This document shows, piece by piece, positions 36,978 to 50,575 of a stretch of 64,000 nucleotides of DNA; positions within the stretch are counted from its first letter, which is position 1; every line of letters starts with the position of its first letter. Source of the DNA: Corylus avellana (taxonomy: Eukaryota; Streptophyta; Magnoliopsida; Fagales; Betulaceae); the NCBI RefSeq assembly GCF_901000735.1, contig NC_081542.1:15973577-16037576 (forward strand), in the 5' to 3' direction. The position numbers and the translations under genes were made by a program. The notes beneath the pieces were generated by a model. That model was not told the origin of the DNA, searched no databases, and saw nothing but the letters and a program-made list of their open reading frames with translations.

Positions 36978-37335
36978 AAAAAAATATTCAAATTGAAAGA
37001 TCATTTCTTCGAATCAAAGGCTTTAGCAATGTCTAATTTAATGGCCATCGATCCTTTCTTTTTTTTTTTTGGCTTCATGGTGCGGTAGATTTCAAAGGAG
37101 CCATCATGGCATTATCCGAGGAAAGCAATTTGATTGGGGAAATAATTTTATGGAGCAATATTAGTGTGGTTTATCTCTCTCAAAGCTGCCTCTCTCTCTT
37201 GGTTATCATGGGTGAAAGTGGTTCTTTGGATGGCATCAAACTCGAGAGAGATACTTTTGGTTTCTTATTGAATAATCCTAAAGTGAGATTTGTTCCATCC
37301 TTTTAGAGCTGATTTAGTAGCTTACCATTTCCTAA

Positions 37336-38069
37336 GACATCTCCATCTCCGGCAGCATTAGATATTTTACATAGTTAAAAAGTACTATTTTATATTTTAC
37401 CTACTCATTTTTCTATACAAACTCCAACAGCTTTTTTATTTCATTCTCTATTTTTCTTTAAATATTATTATTTATTATTATTTTTTTTTTTTTCATTTTT
37501 CTCTCTCACTCTGACTCAACCCAAACCTCCCATGGCCAACCTCTGCAATTATTTCTTCCCTCTCCTCTCTCTCCCTTCACACAACCACAACCCAAGAAAC
37601 TTTAAATTTTGGAGCTTAAACAACGCTTCCACAGAAGAAGGATTTGATACGGTCGGCCTATGGTGGATCTAAACCCAATCTGCGACGGTGAGTTCTAGTG
37701 CTCATATTGGGAAATTTTTTTGTTTGGATTTCAGATGATTTTAGGTGTGGTTAACTTCGTCTTGAGGAATTGGATCAGTCTCATGGGATGTAGGTGAAGA
37801 AGAATGATTTGATACTAGAAGGAAATATGAGAGGAGGGGTTGTTGGGTGGGTTTGTCCAGAAAACCAAGAATGCCTCGGTGAGGAAGAGGAAGAGGGAGA
37901 GAGAAATAATATTAAATAATATTATATTCAATCTAGTGTGCTACAGTGAATAGCTACAAATTGCTATTCACTGTAGTAGTTAAGGTATACTAGCTAATGT
38001 GAAGCTATTGGGCAAAACTAGCTAAATGTAACTAATATCTCCCTTTTAGCTACACTACTGGAGATGCTC
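37336..38069. mobile_element. MITE with TAA target duplication
   Basis: Ends GACATCTCC and, inverted, GAGCATCTCC, flanked by TAA at 37333-37335 and 38070-38072. The 734-bp element interrupts the LINE relic between the endonuclease and reverse transcriptase parts. Same end type as 26297-26699. Confidence 0.6.
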
Positions 38070-38700
38070 TAAGGGAGTAGGCTGCATATCCTTTGACTTG
38101 GGGGCACCGGCTTCAGCAATGAGAGAGTGACTAGACAAGTCCTGGATCCAAAATGCTTCAAACCTAAAGGGTTTGGGAAGATGGTTACAGTTGCCCCCCA
38201 TAGTAAGGATGATCGGGTTGTGGTCAGAACCTAAGCAAGGGAAGTGACTCACAATGACATTAAGGAACAGAAAAACCAAGTCTTGGTTGGCCAAACTCTG
38301 ATGTAGTCTACCATAGGTCCATAACATTTATTGTTGCATGTAAAAGGATTCCCTTCAAAACCCTAAGTCAACCAAGGCATTGGAATGGACAAAGTGAGGG
38401 ATTAAAGGGTCTGCCTCCTAACTTCTCCAAAAGTGATAATAAAGCATTAAGAATACGTATAATACCCCCACAACCCCTAAAAAGGAGTTCCCAATGGAAG
38501 TAGTTTCCCAAAAACTAGCTTTGTCATACCACAAAGAAGGATCAAGACAACAAGATAGAAGCAATGGTTGATGGGAGGATCAGAGTAAACAAGGTAGGAA
38601 ATTTGAAACCTATTGGACTAACAAGACTCAACATCGACACCATCTTTCTCTACCATATCAATGCCCCAATTAGTACCAATGAGGGGAGTTGACAAACAAA

Positions 38701-40148
38701 AATGAAGCCCAACCGTTAACAAAAGACAAATTTTAAAAAATATGACCGTTATGATAAGACAAATATTCAAAAGAATGAACGTTAGGAAAAGACATTAAAA
38801 AATATGATTGTTGGAAAAAGAATAAAGATATCTTTGAATAAGCATATTTAAAAATGTTTAGGCTAATGGAAGTGCTTTGAAAAAGTGAATAATTAAAATA
38901 GAGAAAGATAATTTTTTAGTTAATTTGGTGAGTCTACATTGAATGCTCAAACCCGAACAGAGGAGTACGAGTGAGAAATTTTTTTTTTTTTTGGATACAT
39001 CAACAAAGAAATTACAACAAACAACAAAAGGCTGGGCAACCTAATAATAATCCCCCAAATTGACCACATCAGTGTAGGTAAACAAAAATTAAAAGGGAAT
39101 GCATCAAATAAATGACGCGGTCCTATTGATTTTTGGCACACAAACCAAGAACCATGGCCACCAATTAAGGTGGTTTGACATGGTGCACCAGAGATGGTGT
39201 AACCAAGAGGACTGCAACAGCACACCCGAAGGAGAGCCATAACAGTCTTGAACACCTCCATAAACACCCTGCACAGTATAGGTCAAGAGGTTGAAAGTTG
39301 AAACCTCAATTATGCAACAACTCCTTTGGGGCCACCCCCTAGGGTGTGGGTGAAGTAAAACAGCACACGGCGTGCGTGGCACGCCGTGTGCTGTGTATTA
39401 GTACTCCCTAGGGTGTACATGTTTGGTGCGTGTGGCACGAGACTGCACCTGCTCAGGGACTAGTCAAGGCGAAAACTCAGATACCTTGTCAGAAAAAGGC
39501 AAAAAAAAAAGAAAAACAAAAACAAAAACGAAAACAAAAAAAACCCCAAAAATATCATCATGTAAATTTATATTCTACCTCTTCTAATTGTCTTTCTTGG
39601 TGAACTTTGTTTAACATTACGCAAGTAGTAAACACCATGATCCTCAAAAAAAAGAAGAAAAAAAATGCACAACTAGAAATAATTAATATACGAAAGTGGA
39701 TATGCATCCATAAGGTGTCGTTGCTTTATGATTTAAGTATCACTCTTCTTTTCACCTTTCTTCAAATTAAGTACCACCTTATTAAAATAACATTCTCTTC
39801 TTAATAAATAAGGGACATTAATTTGATTGTAGATCAAAGGAATTAAGCTTTGCATGTTTCTGTATCACTACTTAAATTTTCCCATCTAGGCATTGACAAA
39901 AAAACCAAGATAGAAGGGAAAAGACCAATTCTGTCACTAACATAGTATACAGAAAATGGTCCAGTGGTATCTGCTTAAAGCCTAAATGTGGTAAAAGTAA
40001 TCTCCCTCAACAAAAATTTATTATTTACACAACCACCAAAATATAACATGTATGCATCAGCTCTAGAAAAAAAATTGAAATACCTCAGTCCAGAAAGTAA
40101 CCACAAATGTTAGTCGATTAAAACACCATCATATCATGTATATGGAAG
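38701..40148. other. Intergenic with a GC palindrome
   Basis: A perfect palindrome with 16-bp arms (ACAGCACACGGCGTGC, 3-base loop, inverse) lies at 39360-39394, and CCCTAGGGTGT is repeated directly on either side. No gene found in the rest. Confidence 0.5.
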
Positions 40149-42144
40149 CTAGCTTTCTTCATCTGCCTCAAAAACCTTCCTCAGCTTCTCTTCATCTGAC
40201 TCAAAAACCTTCCTAGCTTGTTTCAGCTCCTCATTCATAGAAAGTAACTCTGTACAGCGGTTGAGTTTTGGCATGTCCTGAAGGATGAAAGAGTAAAATT
40301 CGTAATTTATTTACTATCAAATAAAATAATGAACTTAGAACAAGAACATTATGCAGAAACATATATGCCACATCTATAAAGCAAGAAAAGGCATCAAACA
40401 TCTTCATACTATAAAATAATAGGGAGATATTTGAGAATTTTTACCTTACGCCAATGTAATTTTCTATCTAAAGCAAAGAGGAATAAATGGTGTGGGAGAT
40501 GAAAATAACCAAAGCTTTTCTACTTATATAGTATTGAAATTGAAAAAGGAAAGGAAAATTGTTCTCGTGAAGGTTCTTCCTAAACACTTTCAATAGACAA
40601 GAAAATCAAGTTGTGTATGAATGCTGTTATTAGCTGAGGCATACAATGTGTAATCGGTATGCTATATAATATTTGGATGAGATATATGAGACCAGCATAG
40701 CCAGCCTGCACCTATAAGCGGCACACCAACCGGAAGACAGTACCTCTATGATGCATTTGTGTAAATTTTTTTTTTCTTGCTAAATAGTATGCCTTGAAAC
40801 CAGGTGTAGCCATAAAAAAATTTATAGGGAAGTGAAGTGAAGTTTATTGGTGAAAATAGTAAATAAATTAGATACCTTGCGTATCAGATACAGGAAATCT
40901 TCAACTGATAGCTTTCCCCTCTTTGATCCAATGTCTTGGGCTTTATGCACCTGCAGCAACATTGAAGATATTGACATATTACTTAGAACTAGAAATAATG
41001 AGTACCCAAAGAAGTACCTACCAAATCTGTGACATACTCCACAGCAATGTCCTCCACAAGTGCCACACTTTCTGGAAGCGGCTGATAATGCAACAAAAAA
41101 TATATATTAATACGTTCAAAGATACGATAATGCATATCAATTGGATACCCTACATCATCACACCTTTCATTCTACATAATCAGAAAAATCCATGTCAATA
41201 ATATTTCATTATCGCAGTAAGTAAAAACAGGTTTGTTATTGCAGAAAGTACAAAGAGGAAAAACATTGGCACTTAAAACAGGAAAAGGTAGGCACCCTTT
41301 TGTCCAATGAGGCATAGATAACAACAGCAGAACGCATTTATGATCAAGCAATACATGGATGATACAAATGCAATTGCATATAGAGCCTGATATAGATGAG
41401 TTGATGGGACCCAATAATCCATCAGACCCAATAATCCACGAGACACTGCAATCAAAGATGACATCAAAGATGCTTCTGCAAGGTGATGATAAGAGAGGTT
41501 GAAATTTTTTTGGGCATACACAAATGTATAAACTGATCACGAAAATCAAGTTTTATTTCTTATCTGATAATTTAGATACACAAAACCGCTTGCAACAATC
41601 ATCAATGCTAATAATAAATACGGCACTTCCATCGTGATGTAGGCCATCTTTGCATACATACATTTGGATTTGTAATCCAATCCAAGACTGCATTCTAAAA
41701 TCCAAAACCTCAAAACAGATAATTGTACCCATATCACAATCAAGAAGTCCATTACAAGCTAACAAAGTTTCCAATTACAGAATGAGAAACTACATCTAAG
41801 AACTTTCAGTACCATGCATTCACATTAACAACAACCACAGTAACAGTTTTCATAAAGTCTAAAACCCCAAATCATTGAACCAATACATAGTGCTGCTACT
41901 TACATTAGGATCATCTCCAAATCCATACATCATATGCTGCACTGTAAAACCCAAAAGAAAAGAATAAGGACATAAAAAATAAATTAATAAAAGGAAAATT
42001 GCAATGAACCCAACAAAGCACAAGCGGCTCCAAATACTCACACTCTTTCTGAAACACTCCTCGTTTGCGCTTAAACGTAGTTTCCGAGGGCTGAGACGAC
42101 CCGGCCTTGGATTTCGAGGAGGGTCCGGCTGCATTATTGCTCAT
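40149..42144 (-). CDS. TAF13: TFIID subunit TAF13
   Basis: Histone-fold subunit of general transcription factor TFIID that pairs with TAF11 next to TBP; nuclear. Five exons: 42144-42042, 41941-41904, 41081-41022, 40950-40876 and 40277-40149, all GT-AG and in phase, encoding 134 residues. The N-terminus MSNNAAGPSSKSKAGSSQPS is a disordered Ser-rich leader. FKRKRGVFQKELQHMMYGFG opens the histone fold, followed by PLPESVALVEDIAVEYVTDL, VHKAQDIGSKRGKLSVEDF and LYLIRKDMPKLNR. The C-terminus holds a repeated KVFESDEEKLRKVFEADEES. Length and order match plant TAF13. An upstream in-frame GTG is not needed; the ATG at 42144 is used. Confidence 0.94.
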
Positions 42145-43713
42145 CTTGGACTTAAAATCTGTCACAATAATCAGTGAAACCCTGCCATTAAACCCAATCT
42201 AGTAAATCTAACAATATTTTAGCAAAGATAAGAGAATTGAAAGTCGAACAAGACCCCCACCTAAGCTTAACTAAAGCAGTAAGAGAAAAACTGGTGGACA
42301 GTAATTTTTCTTAACGTCGCAATTCCTGGAATTTGTAGAGATAATTTCAGATGATTCTTTTGGGAATTGGAACCGCCCAAATTCGAACTAAGTAAAACCC
42401 TAACCCTCAGTTAGTCAGTTTGGTTGCCGAGAAAGAGAGTGGAAAATAACAAAATGCCCATCCTATTTGAAGCGCACCGTTTTATATGCATATTCAAGTG
42501 TCACTCCAATTACATGAAATTGCGTGTGAACAAATTCTCATTTTCAAATCATAGGGAAAATAGTATATTGCATTTTTAAAAATCAAGTTTCATTATTTGC
42601 ATTTTTTTAAACCATACGTTTTGAATCAGCTAAATCAAACGGACCCTAAGTCTCTTAATTATCAACAAAATTATTAAGGTTAAAATCTAAATGTAAATTG
42701 TACATTATGAGTTAGATTTTAGGTTGGTTAATTCAATGTTCAAAACATTTTGGTTTAATGAAAAATTTGATAGGCTAAGTTATGTGCTTGGGCTAGCTTT
42801 TTAAACTTGCACGTTTTGTTGACGAATCGAGTCATTCGTTTGCTAGCTCGTTCAATTTTGGTCCAGACGGAATGATTAGGGCCAACTCAATAGAGTTTAA
42901 GGCCTAAGGCTACAATTTTAAGTGGGGTCTTTTATATATTTAAATATTAATTAAATAATATTAATATCAGTTTTTAGTTTATATTATTTCTATTTTCAAA
43001 GAGCACCATATTGATGGATCGGATAGTTTCATCTAAAATTCGTCCTACTCCTACCACTCTAACCTTTTCTCTTTTCTCACCCTCGACCTAAGCTGTGCAG
43101 AAAAGGCCCAAAGTCATTCCCAAGGAACAATGGAGCATTAAATTAGTCTCGATTGATAAGAGAAAAACATGAGAATAACTTATATAGGAAAGTTACACAA
43201 AAGATGAGTTTTGTGCCATCAATCAGATGGCGACACTTAATCTAAACTTACTAAATTTAATTTTTTTTTAAAAATGCCTAATTACACCAGATTATATCAC
43301 ATATAAAAAAAAAATTGAAAAGGTGGCTAGCTAGCCACCCCTTCCCCCACTTGGGGTGGCCGGCAGCCACCCAAAGTGGGCTGGCCACCCCTTCAATTCT
43401 GTGTTTTTTTTTTAAAAAAATAATAATAATAATAATAATAATTTTTTATTTTATCTAGAGTATAATCTAGTGTGGTTGAGTTTTTGTTTTAAGTATAAGT
43501 TTAATAAAATTAGCTGATATGTTAGCTTTTTGTTAGTGACACAAAAGGTGACGTTTGTGCAACATGTGCACCCAAGCCCCTCTCGAAAAACATATGTAGA
43601 TCATTGGTAAAATCATATTCAAGATTCCCCGTTCTTCTCACGTTTTGCTTTTTCTTTTTTCTTTTTTTTAAATGATATGTAGATTCATCTATATTACGAT
43701 ATATTTTATTTCA
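42145..43713. other. Intergenic with a GC-rich GGTGGC block
   Basis: GGTGGCTAGCTAGCCACC and similar inverted words at about 43322-43400 match the core of the Mutator-type elements at 36154 and 62620-63110; an AAT run follows at 43413-43441. The ends of this copy were not resolved. Confidence 0.45.
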
Positions 43714-43869
43714 AGAGTGATGATTCACATCACGCCGGGCATGCATGAACAGTCATGCACGCCCGGTTAATTTTTTTTTTTTTAATTTTTTTTTTTATAA
43801 TTAAAATATTAAATCAGCCGGGTGTGCATGACTGTTCATGCATGTCCGGCGTGATGTTTATCATCTCTC
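43714..43869. mobile_element. 156-bp foldback element with 9-bp target duplication
   Basis: Two arms of about 55 bp (core CATGCATGAACAGTCATGCA in both) surround a T-rich spacer. TTATTTCAA is duplicated exactly at 43705-43713 and 43870-43878, which points to a miniature Mutator-type element. Confidence 0.75.
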
Positions 43870-44496
43870 TTATTTCAATAGACGACATATTTTGTTGGCC
43901 TTTGCAAGAAAAAGTCTCAAAACACTTAGAAAGAGTAAAAACCTAGATTCAAAATTGAAATAAGAACCTAGATTCAAAACATTTTCAATATTATTTTTAG
44001 GGTCTTTACAGCATTTACAACGATTAAATCAACTAAAATCTTTATCAAATACACATGTCTATTCCAGCTTTTACATGTTTAAATTCTTGTTGTTTATAAA
44101 CATGAGCAAAGGAGAAGTTGGCCGTGGTCATAGGTTTTCACCTAATACAAAGTTGTTTGTTTTAATACGTAAAACCCACAACAATTGGTAAAAGAATCAG
44201 TTACAAAACCGACCAACTAGAATTTCTGAATTAATTACAGTTGATCACATTCTGTCACGTGAACGTAAACAAAAGAAGGATGAATTGACCTTTCACTCCC
44301 GCATTTCTTCTATTTTATAAAACCATAAACTTTTGTTTGAAAAAATTAAATTTATTTAGCGTGATCTATAAATTAACATATGTCCTTAAAGTAATACGAT
44401 TAACAAAATTTATAAAATTTTGATTACAATATTAGCATTGGAGATAGAGACGTCTATTACGATACTAAATGTCTCATATAGCTAAAGTGCAATTTC

Positions 44497-44531
<35 letters not shown>

Positions 44532-46595
44532 CATCATTTAAAAGCTAATTTTTAAAAGTGGATTTTACTTAAAATTTATATAATTTTGAAAAGTATTTGA
44601 TATTTCAAAGAAAATTGTAGCATAATTTGTTGGAAACCAAATAGGGGATGTTTCACAATAAAAGTCAAAAGCAATCCCAACCCAACCAAGAATCTGGCTT
44701 ACATGCTGTAGTTTAAGTAACGGTCAATATTGAATCTCTTAAAATCTTTCTTCATTTACTCTCATATTAAAAGTTTCTTAAGTAAGTCAACTTTAAGATT
44801 TAATCTTAACCATTACTTACACTACAGATTCAATCTTATGCATGCTATTATTAAAATAACAGTACCTAAGTTAGCTCCTCCAACCACATGAATTAATTGT
44901 TGTCTTACCTTGTTGAGTGTGGAAAATCATGGGTCCATCCAACTCTCACCCACCTTTAAACACTAAATTTCCCACCTAGAAAGGAGCCACGAGTTATGGG
45001 AAATCCAACCTAATTTTTCTCAACCATCAACTGCAAACGAGACTAGACTTCTTCGTAATTAAAACCGACTTTGCCAACTAAAAGCATCTCACCGAAAGAG
45101 TCAAAAGAGTACGTAAAGTTGTTTTTGCGGCTCTTTAATTATCTAAATGCACTCCAAATGTCCCTATAAACATCATTGTTGGTATATTTGAGATTTATAA
45201 ACATATTTCATTTTCAACCTTTTTTTAATAGGGTAAAGATCAACAGCACGCGGCGTGCATTGCATGCCCGTGCTGTTGATCTTAAAAAAAAAAAAAAAAA
45301 AAAATTTTGCACTGGGCGTGCCACGCCCGCGCGTGCTGCCAATCAGTGCTCTTTTTAATATATATATATTAGATGCGAGAATCACGTGATTTGAGAATAG
45401 ATGTCACTTTGATAGACTGAATTGAAAGAATTTTCTACTACCCGATTTAAAGAAAAATTTTATTCCATGAAGTGCCTCGGTTCTAGATACTAATCTATTT
45501 CTAGAACTCTATAAAAGCGGCGCAAGGTCCCCAAAATTTAAGAGAAGTAGCCCAATACATCCTTAAATTCTTAGTAGCCCAATACATCCTTAAATTCCTA
45601 GGTTCGTGGGGTTCCAAATGTCCTTATAATAAACATCATTGTCCTAAATTCATTGTTCGTATACTTGATTTTTATAAAAAGATTTTATATAAAAGTTTTT
45701 CTCCAAATTAGATTAGAATAAATTCTCTAAAAAAAAAGTCAAATTAAAAAATATATATATATTCTCAACCCAATTTGAAAGAAAAATTTATTCTATAAAG
45801 AGCCTTCATTCTAGATACTAATATTTTTCCAAACCCGATAGAAGCGGGGCAAGGTCCCAAATCTAAAAGTTGTCTACCCTAATACTATACGACCTTGTTA
45901 AAATTTAATTAAATAATTAAATTCATAATTTCTTATTAAATTAAAATTTTAAGAGAGATATTATCATCGTTGGATCACCCTTCTTCAACAAAAGTGATTT
46001 TATTTCTATTAAATCACAAATTATTTCATTATATATATATATATATATATATACAGACGAGACAATCCCCCTGTAAGACGCATCTAGCGAAAGATACCCA
46101 AAAAAAAAAAAAACACGAAACTATAGTGCTTTACGGACACGTCAAGGCGATCACTTCAAAAGGAATGCTTCTTTTTTATTCTCGTTCATCTACACCCGCT
46201 GACGTGGCTAGCCAGATAGATATCAAAAACCCCTAAGAAACCTCGACGACGGAGCCTACGCGCTTTCGTATGAAACTACGACACACGTCCCGACAGAAAT
46301 GCAACCATAAACGACGTCGCTTAGGTCCGGGGAGAAGGATATAATAATAGTAAAAAAAATAATAAAATAAATAAATATAATAAAAATACAGTTGGAATCA
46401 GAGAATTTTGGAAGATCGTTAAAGAGGGTGTGAAGGTTGGTGACCAGTTTAAATGTCCTCTCCGTCTCTCTCTCGCTCTCCCTGAGGAACAAGAAGATTC
46501 AACAAAGCTCAAAGATTGTGTGTTGGGGTGCTATAAAAACCCAAAAAAGGAACAAACAGAAAAAATAAACGTAGGGGTGATAGAGAAAGTGAAGA
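43870..46595. other. Intergenic with local duplications and palindromes
   Basis: TA runs at about 44500-44529 and 46030-46053. A palindrome GATCAACAGCACG ... CGTGCTGTTGATC lies at 45238-45281, followed by an A-run and a second GC-rich word group to about 45350. Two diverged copies of a segment (about 45443-45565 and 45766-45880; share GATACTAAT and GGCAAGGTCCC-like text), plus an exact ~27-bp tandem duplication near 45546-45600. No gene. Confidence 0.5.
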
Positions 46596-49500
46596 ATGGA
46601 TAGTTTGTGTTTGAAGACGTCAGGGATTCATGGGGCTCTGGGCTCGTCGATCTCCGTGACTGGGGGTCTGGAGGCCCGAACGACGCCGTCCCAGGTGAGC
46701 GCGGTGGGGCGGTCCGCGGGGGAGAAGAAGACGGCGCCATTTTCGAGGTTGAGATCTCTTTGGCTTAACAATAAAGGTGGAGGTGGTGGTGGGAGCGGAA
46801 GGTACAATGGGTTGGCCGTGGACGACGCCGTTTTGGCGGGGAATGACGGGATGGTGGGTGTGGAGGAGGAGAGGGAGCGAAGCGAGAACTGGGTGTTGAA
46901 GATTTTGCAGGTGAGGTCGCTGTGGAGGGAGAGAGGCGCTGGTATTGTGGAGGAAGGGAAGGAGGAAGAGGGTGGTGATGTGGGGATTGATGAGAGATTT
47001 GTTGGTGAGGAAGAGTGCGAGGTTTGTAGAGTTGATGATGATGGTGAAGAAGAGAAGGTTGAGTTTGATAGAGACTCATTTTCGAGATTGCTGAGGAGGG
47101 TGTCGTTGGCCGAGGCCAGGTTGTATGCTCAAATGTCGTATTTGGGGAACTTGGCCTATTCTATTCCCAATATCAAGGTACGCAACTTTTAGTCCCAAAC
47201 TTTTATGTTTTCTTTGATTTTGGAATGTTATGGTGATCTTCCAGATTTATTTTCAGATTGGTTTTTGGAAATGAATGGGAATTTGGAGGTTCTGGGTGTG
47301 ATTGTGGGGGGTTTATGAGACCTCAGACCGGGTTTTCTATCGTCAAGTTGGTTTAATTTTTTTATTGTTGGAGTTTTCGTGTGGATAAGCACCTGATCTA
47401 AATGATAGTTCCTGTTTCTGGTCCGGTGGTCGAATCACATTTCTCGAAGTTTTAATTTTTCTAGTTTTTGTTTAATTATGCAATGGCTTTCACCGAAACC
47501 AAATGGAGTTCTAGGAAAGTTTTATTTTTATTTTCATTCTGAAACAACAGATCGAGATGCTATTTTGTGAAAAATTGGATTCTTCCCAAGAGATTTTCAT
47601 TGGAGGAAAAAAAAAAGGTTCGAATTAGAACATGAAACCTCATAAGGATGTTGCTGTGTCCTGTGTTTGGGAAATGGATTAAGTTATCGGATTTGGAATC
47701 AGATGGATTGGAGGTCCTCTTCTGTAAAAAATAGTGAAGTGAGGATCGGAATCCAATTTCAGAGCTCCAATTTTCCATTACCTAACACAGCTTGATTGCT
47801 TGAACTTTTTCACACCATTATCATTTGATGAAAATGTATAGAGGATTTCTCTACAAGAATTAAGAAAATTATGGGGCACTAGGTAGTTAATTGACTCGGA
47901 TTGTATTTATTATTATTATTATTAACGCTCTGCCATGGTTTGCATTGATAATTTATCTCATGAATCTAATTTTCATGTCAAATTACATGCACGAAATTTA
48001 TGGTGATTTTTTATTATCCAGCCAGGAAATCTCCTGAAATATCATGGTTTGCGATTGGTAACTTCGTCGATAGAGAAGAAGGAATTGGCTGCAAAAGCTG
48101 AGAAAAATCAGTTGTCAGCTGAAACTCCAGAAGCAGAAAGGGATGCAGAGGACGAGGTGGAAGTCAAGGAGCTGAAGAATGAAGGATATCGAATAAGTGC
48201 ATCTGTTGCATACCAAATTGCTGCCTCTGCTGCTTCGTATCTACATTCTCATACAAGGAGCATACTTCCATTCAAATCCTCAAAAACCATGGCTGGTGAA
48301 CATTCACCTGAAGGAAGTAGTGGAACTGATGACGATTCTAATATGATGAACTCAGAGATGGCTTCTTTCATGGCAACTACAGACTCGGTGACAGCTGTGG
48401 TTGCTGCAAAGGAGGAAGTGAAGCAGGCTGTTGCTGATGGTTTGAACTCAACACGTTCATCACCCTGTGAATGGTTCGTATGTGATGATGATCAGAGTGA
48501 TGCACGATTCTTTGTCATTCAGGTACGGTGAATCTCTTGTTAGTACTATTTACTTCTTCGTAAACTATTTTCTCCGTGAAAGGTAACAGGGGACTGCTTA
48601 TGCTCTTTATATAAAATTTGTGTACCTCTTCAAGAATGGGCACATTGATGCATTTTGGACTGATCATTGTTTTCTCCACGGTAGATCAATGAAGCATGAT
48701 AGGCTCTATATCTGACTGCCAGTTATACCATTTAGCCAATGATGCAAATTTGAATGCTATTTTTTGGTATCTTTTTGTATATTTGGTCTTACTGAAATTT
48801 TCCCTGTGCAGGGGTCAGAATCACTATCTTCATGGCAAGCAAATTTACTCTTTGAACCTGTCAAATTTGAGGTATACTCTCGTCCACTATTTCACTATTT
48901 TAAAAGGTATTGGTTCCAATTGTTAATGATGATTGAGAAAAAATTAGTCACATGTTGACTTAAAAAATTAAGTTTATGGCAGGCAAGACTATTGTATAGA
49001 AATCTGTTGAACACATTTTCCTAATTGAGAAATGTAATACGTCTTTGTCCAGGGACTAGATGTGCTTGTGCACAGAGGTATTTATGAGGCTGCAAAAGGG
49101 ATCTATCAACAGATGTTGCCCGAAGTGCGCGCACACCTAAAATCTCGTGGAAACAAAGCAACCTTCCGTTTCACTGGCCATTCTCTCGGGGGAAGCTTGG
49201 CTCTACTTGTGAATCTCATGTTGCTGATACGGCATGAAGTGCCAATTTCTTCCTTACTTCCTGTTATAACATTTGGTTCACCATCTATCATGTGTGGAGG
49301 TGACTGTCTCCTCCGTAAGCTTGGACTGCCTCAGAATCATGTTCAGGCAATCACAATGCACAGAGACATTGTTCCCCGGGCCTTCTCTTGCAATTATCCG
49401 AATCACGTTGCGGAGATTCTCAAGGCTGTCAATAGGAACTTCCGCAATCATCCTTGTCTCAATAACCAGGTAAATTTATTTTCACTCTTCTGGAATGAAG

Positions 49501-50158
49501 TATGAGCTAATGAAACAAACAAGTTGTCTACACTGATCTAAACCATCTGACCATGTTCTTATTTATCTTTTTGTTACAGAAACTACTTTATGCTCCAATA
49601 GGTGAGCTTCTCATTCTGCAGCCGGATGAGAAATTCTCTCCTAGCCATAAGCTCCTTCCTTCAGGCAGTGGTCTATATCTTTTAAGCGGCTCATTGTCAG
49701 ATACCAATGATGCAGAGAAGCAGCTTCGGGCTGCCCAATTGGTGTTCCTTAACTCACCACACCCCCTTGAGATCCTAAGTGACCGCTCTGCGTATGGTTC
49801 CGAAGGAGCCATCCAAAGAGATCATGACATGAATTCTTACATGAAATCTGTCAGGGGCGTGATTCGCCAAGAGCTTAACCGCGTCAGGAAGGCCAGGAGA
49901 GAGCAGCGCCGCAAAGTTTGGTGGCCCCTTGTGGCACCGCGGGGCATCAATGCCGGTATAGTTGTGGGGAGGTCCATGATATCAATCAACATTAGCCAAG
50001 ATCAGTTCAACTTCTCTGGCATCTTACAAACAGGGAGAGAGTCTTTGAAAAGGTTCAGTAGGCTGGTCGCATCACAGCACATGCAGTTGTTTTTGGTGCT
50101 CTTGTTCCCAGCTCGATTGTTACTCTTAGGGGCATACGGCATGATCAATATTCGTTGA
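46596..50158 (+). CDS. PLIP3: Plastid phospholipase A1-type lipase (class 3 lipase, PLIP group)
   Basis: Chloroplast acyl hydrolase that releases fatty acids from thylakoid lipids, feeding oil or jasmonate synthesis. Five exons: 46596-47177, 48022-48522, 48812-48871, 49053-49469 and 49580-50158. All are phase 0 with GT-AG introns; 712 residues. The N-terminal ~60 residues are Ser/Thr/Arg-rich, like a transit peptide. A conserved block, [20 protein letters not shown], precedes an acidic linker. The lipase fold starts near [16 protein letters not shown]. The nucleophile is in GHSLGG (Ser ~425), with Asp in HRDIVPR (~486) and a candidate His in RDHDMNSY (~602). The C-terminus is hydrophobic ([15 protein letters not shown]), perhaps a membrane anchor. 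Similar to both PLIP2 and PLIP3; symbol chosen by neighbourhood with ERDJ3B. Confidence 0.9.
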
Positions 50159-50575
50159 CCAGTCTATCATGATTGGCGCACATGATTTCATACCTTTTTG
50201 TTGGGAATACTCATAGTTGTACAGGTGGAGGGCAATTGTTGGCATGATGGTTAGATGATTCTTTATTCGTTAGGTTCCAAAATTAGAAGAAATTCAGGAT
50301 GCCCTTTTATAGCTGGCAAATACCCAAATGGGCCAAATGGTATGTAAAGAAACAATTAATATGATTCATTTACAAACGCAATTACACAATTAGTGGTGCG
50401 ATTATGGTCAGAAAGACAAAGTTTTCCTTAAAATTGGATTAGAGAAAATTCATGTACTTAATTATATTAAACTGTCATTTGTCCTTAAATTATGTTATGC
50501 ATTTTTAATAAAATTAACAGTGTGATTTTTATATGCATTTTTAAAATGCACCGCGTAAGGGTAGCAATTCTTGTT
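50159..50575. other. 3' flank of the lipase gene
   Basis: No distinct feature; AT-rich. Confidence 0.4.

Larger units (their letters stand above)
35480..38700 (-). pseudogene. LINE ORF2 relic split by two transposons
   Basis: Three LINE domains occur in the right order on the minus strand. First is an AP-endonuclease part with GSDHNPIIL (about 38206-38232). Next is a reverse transcriptase motif A, MAIKLDIAKAFD (about 37010-37050), with the preceding block recognisable but broken by a stop. Last is a zf-RVT part, CPICNGPDQETVRHVLLGC followed by KIIWRSS (about 35705-35797), then RNase-H-like text. A Harbinger-type MITE (37336-38069) and a Mutator-type element (36154-36977) separate them. Many stops; not functional. 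Confidence 0.7.

Noticed and set aside
46765..47079. His/Pro/Ser-rich minus ORF
   Set aside because: Antisense shadow of lipase exon 1.
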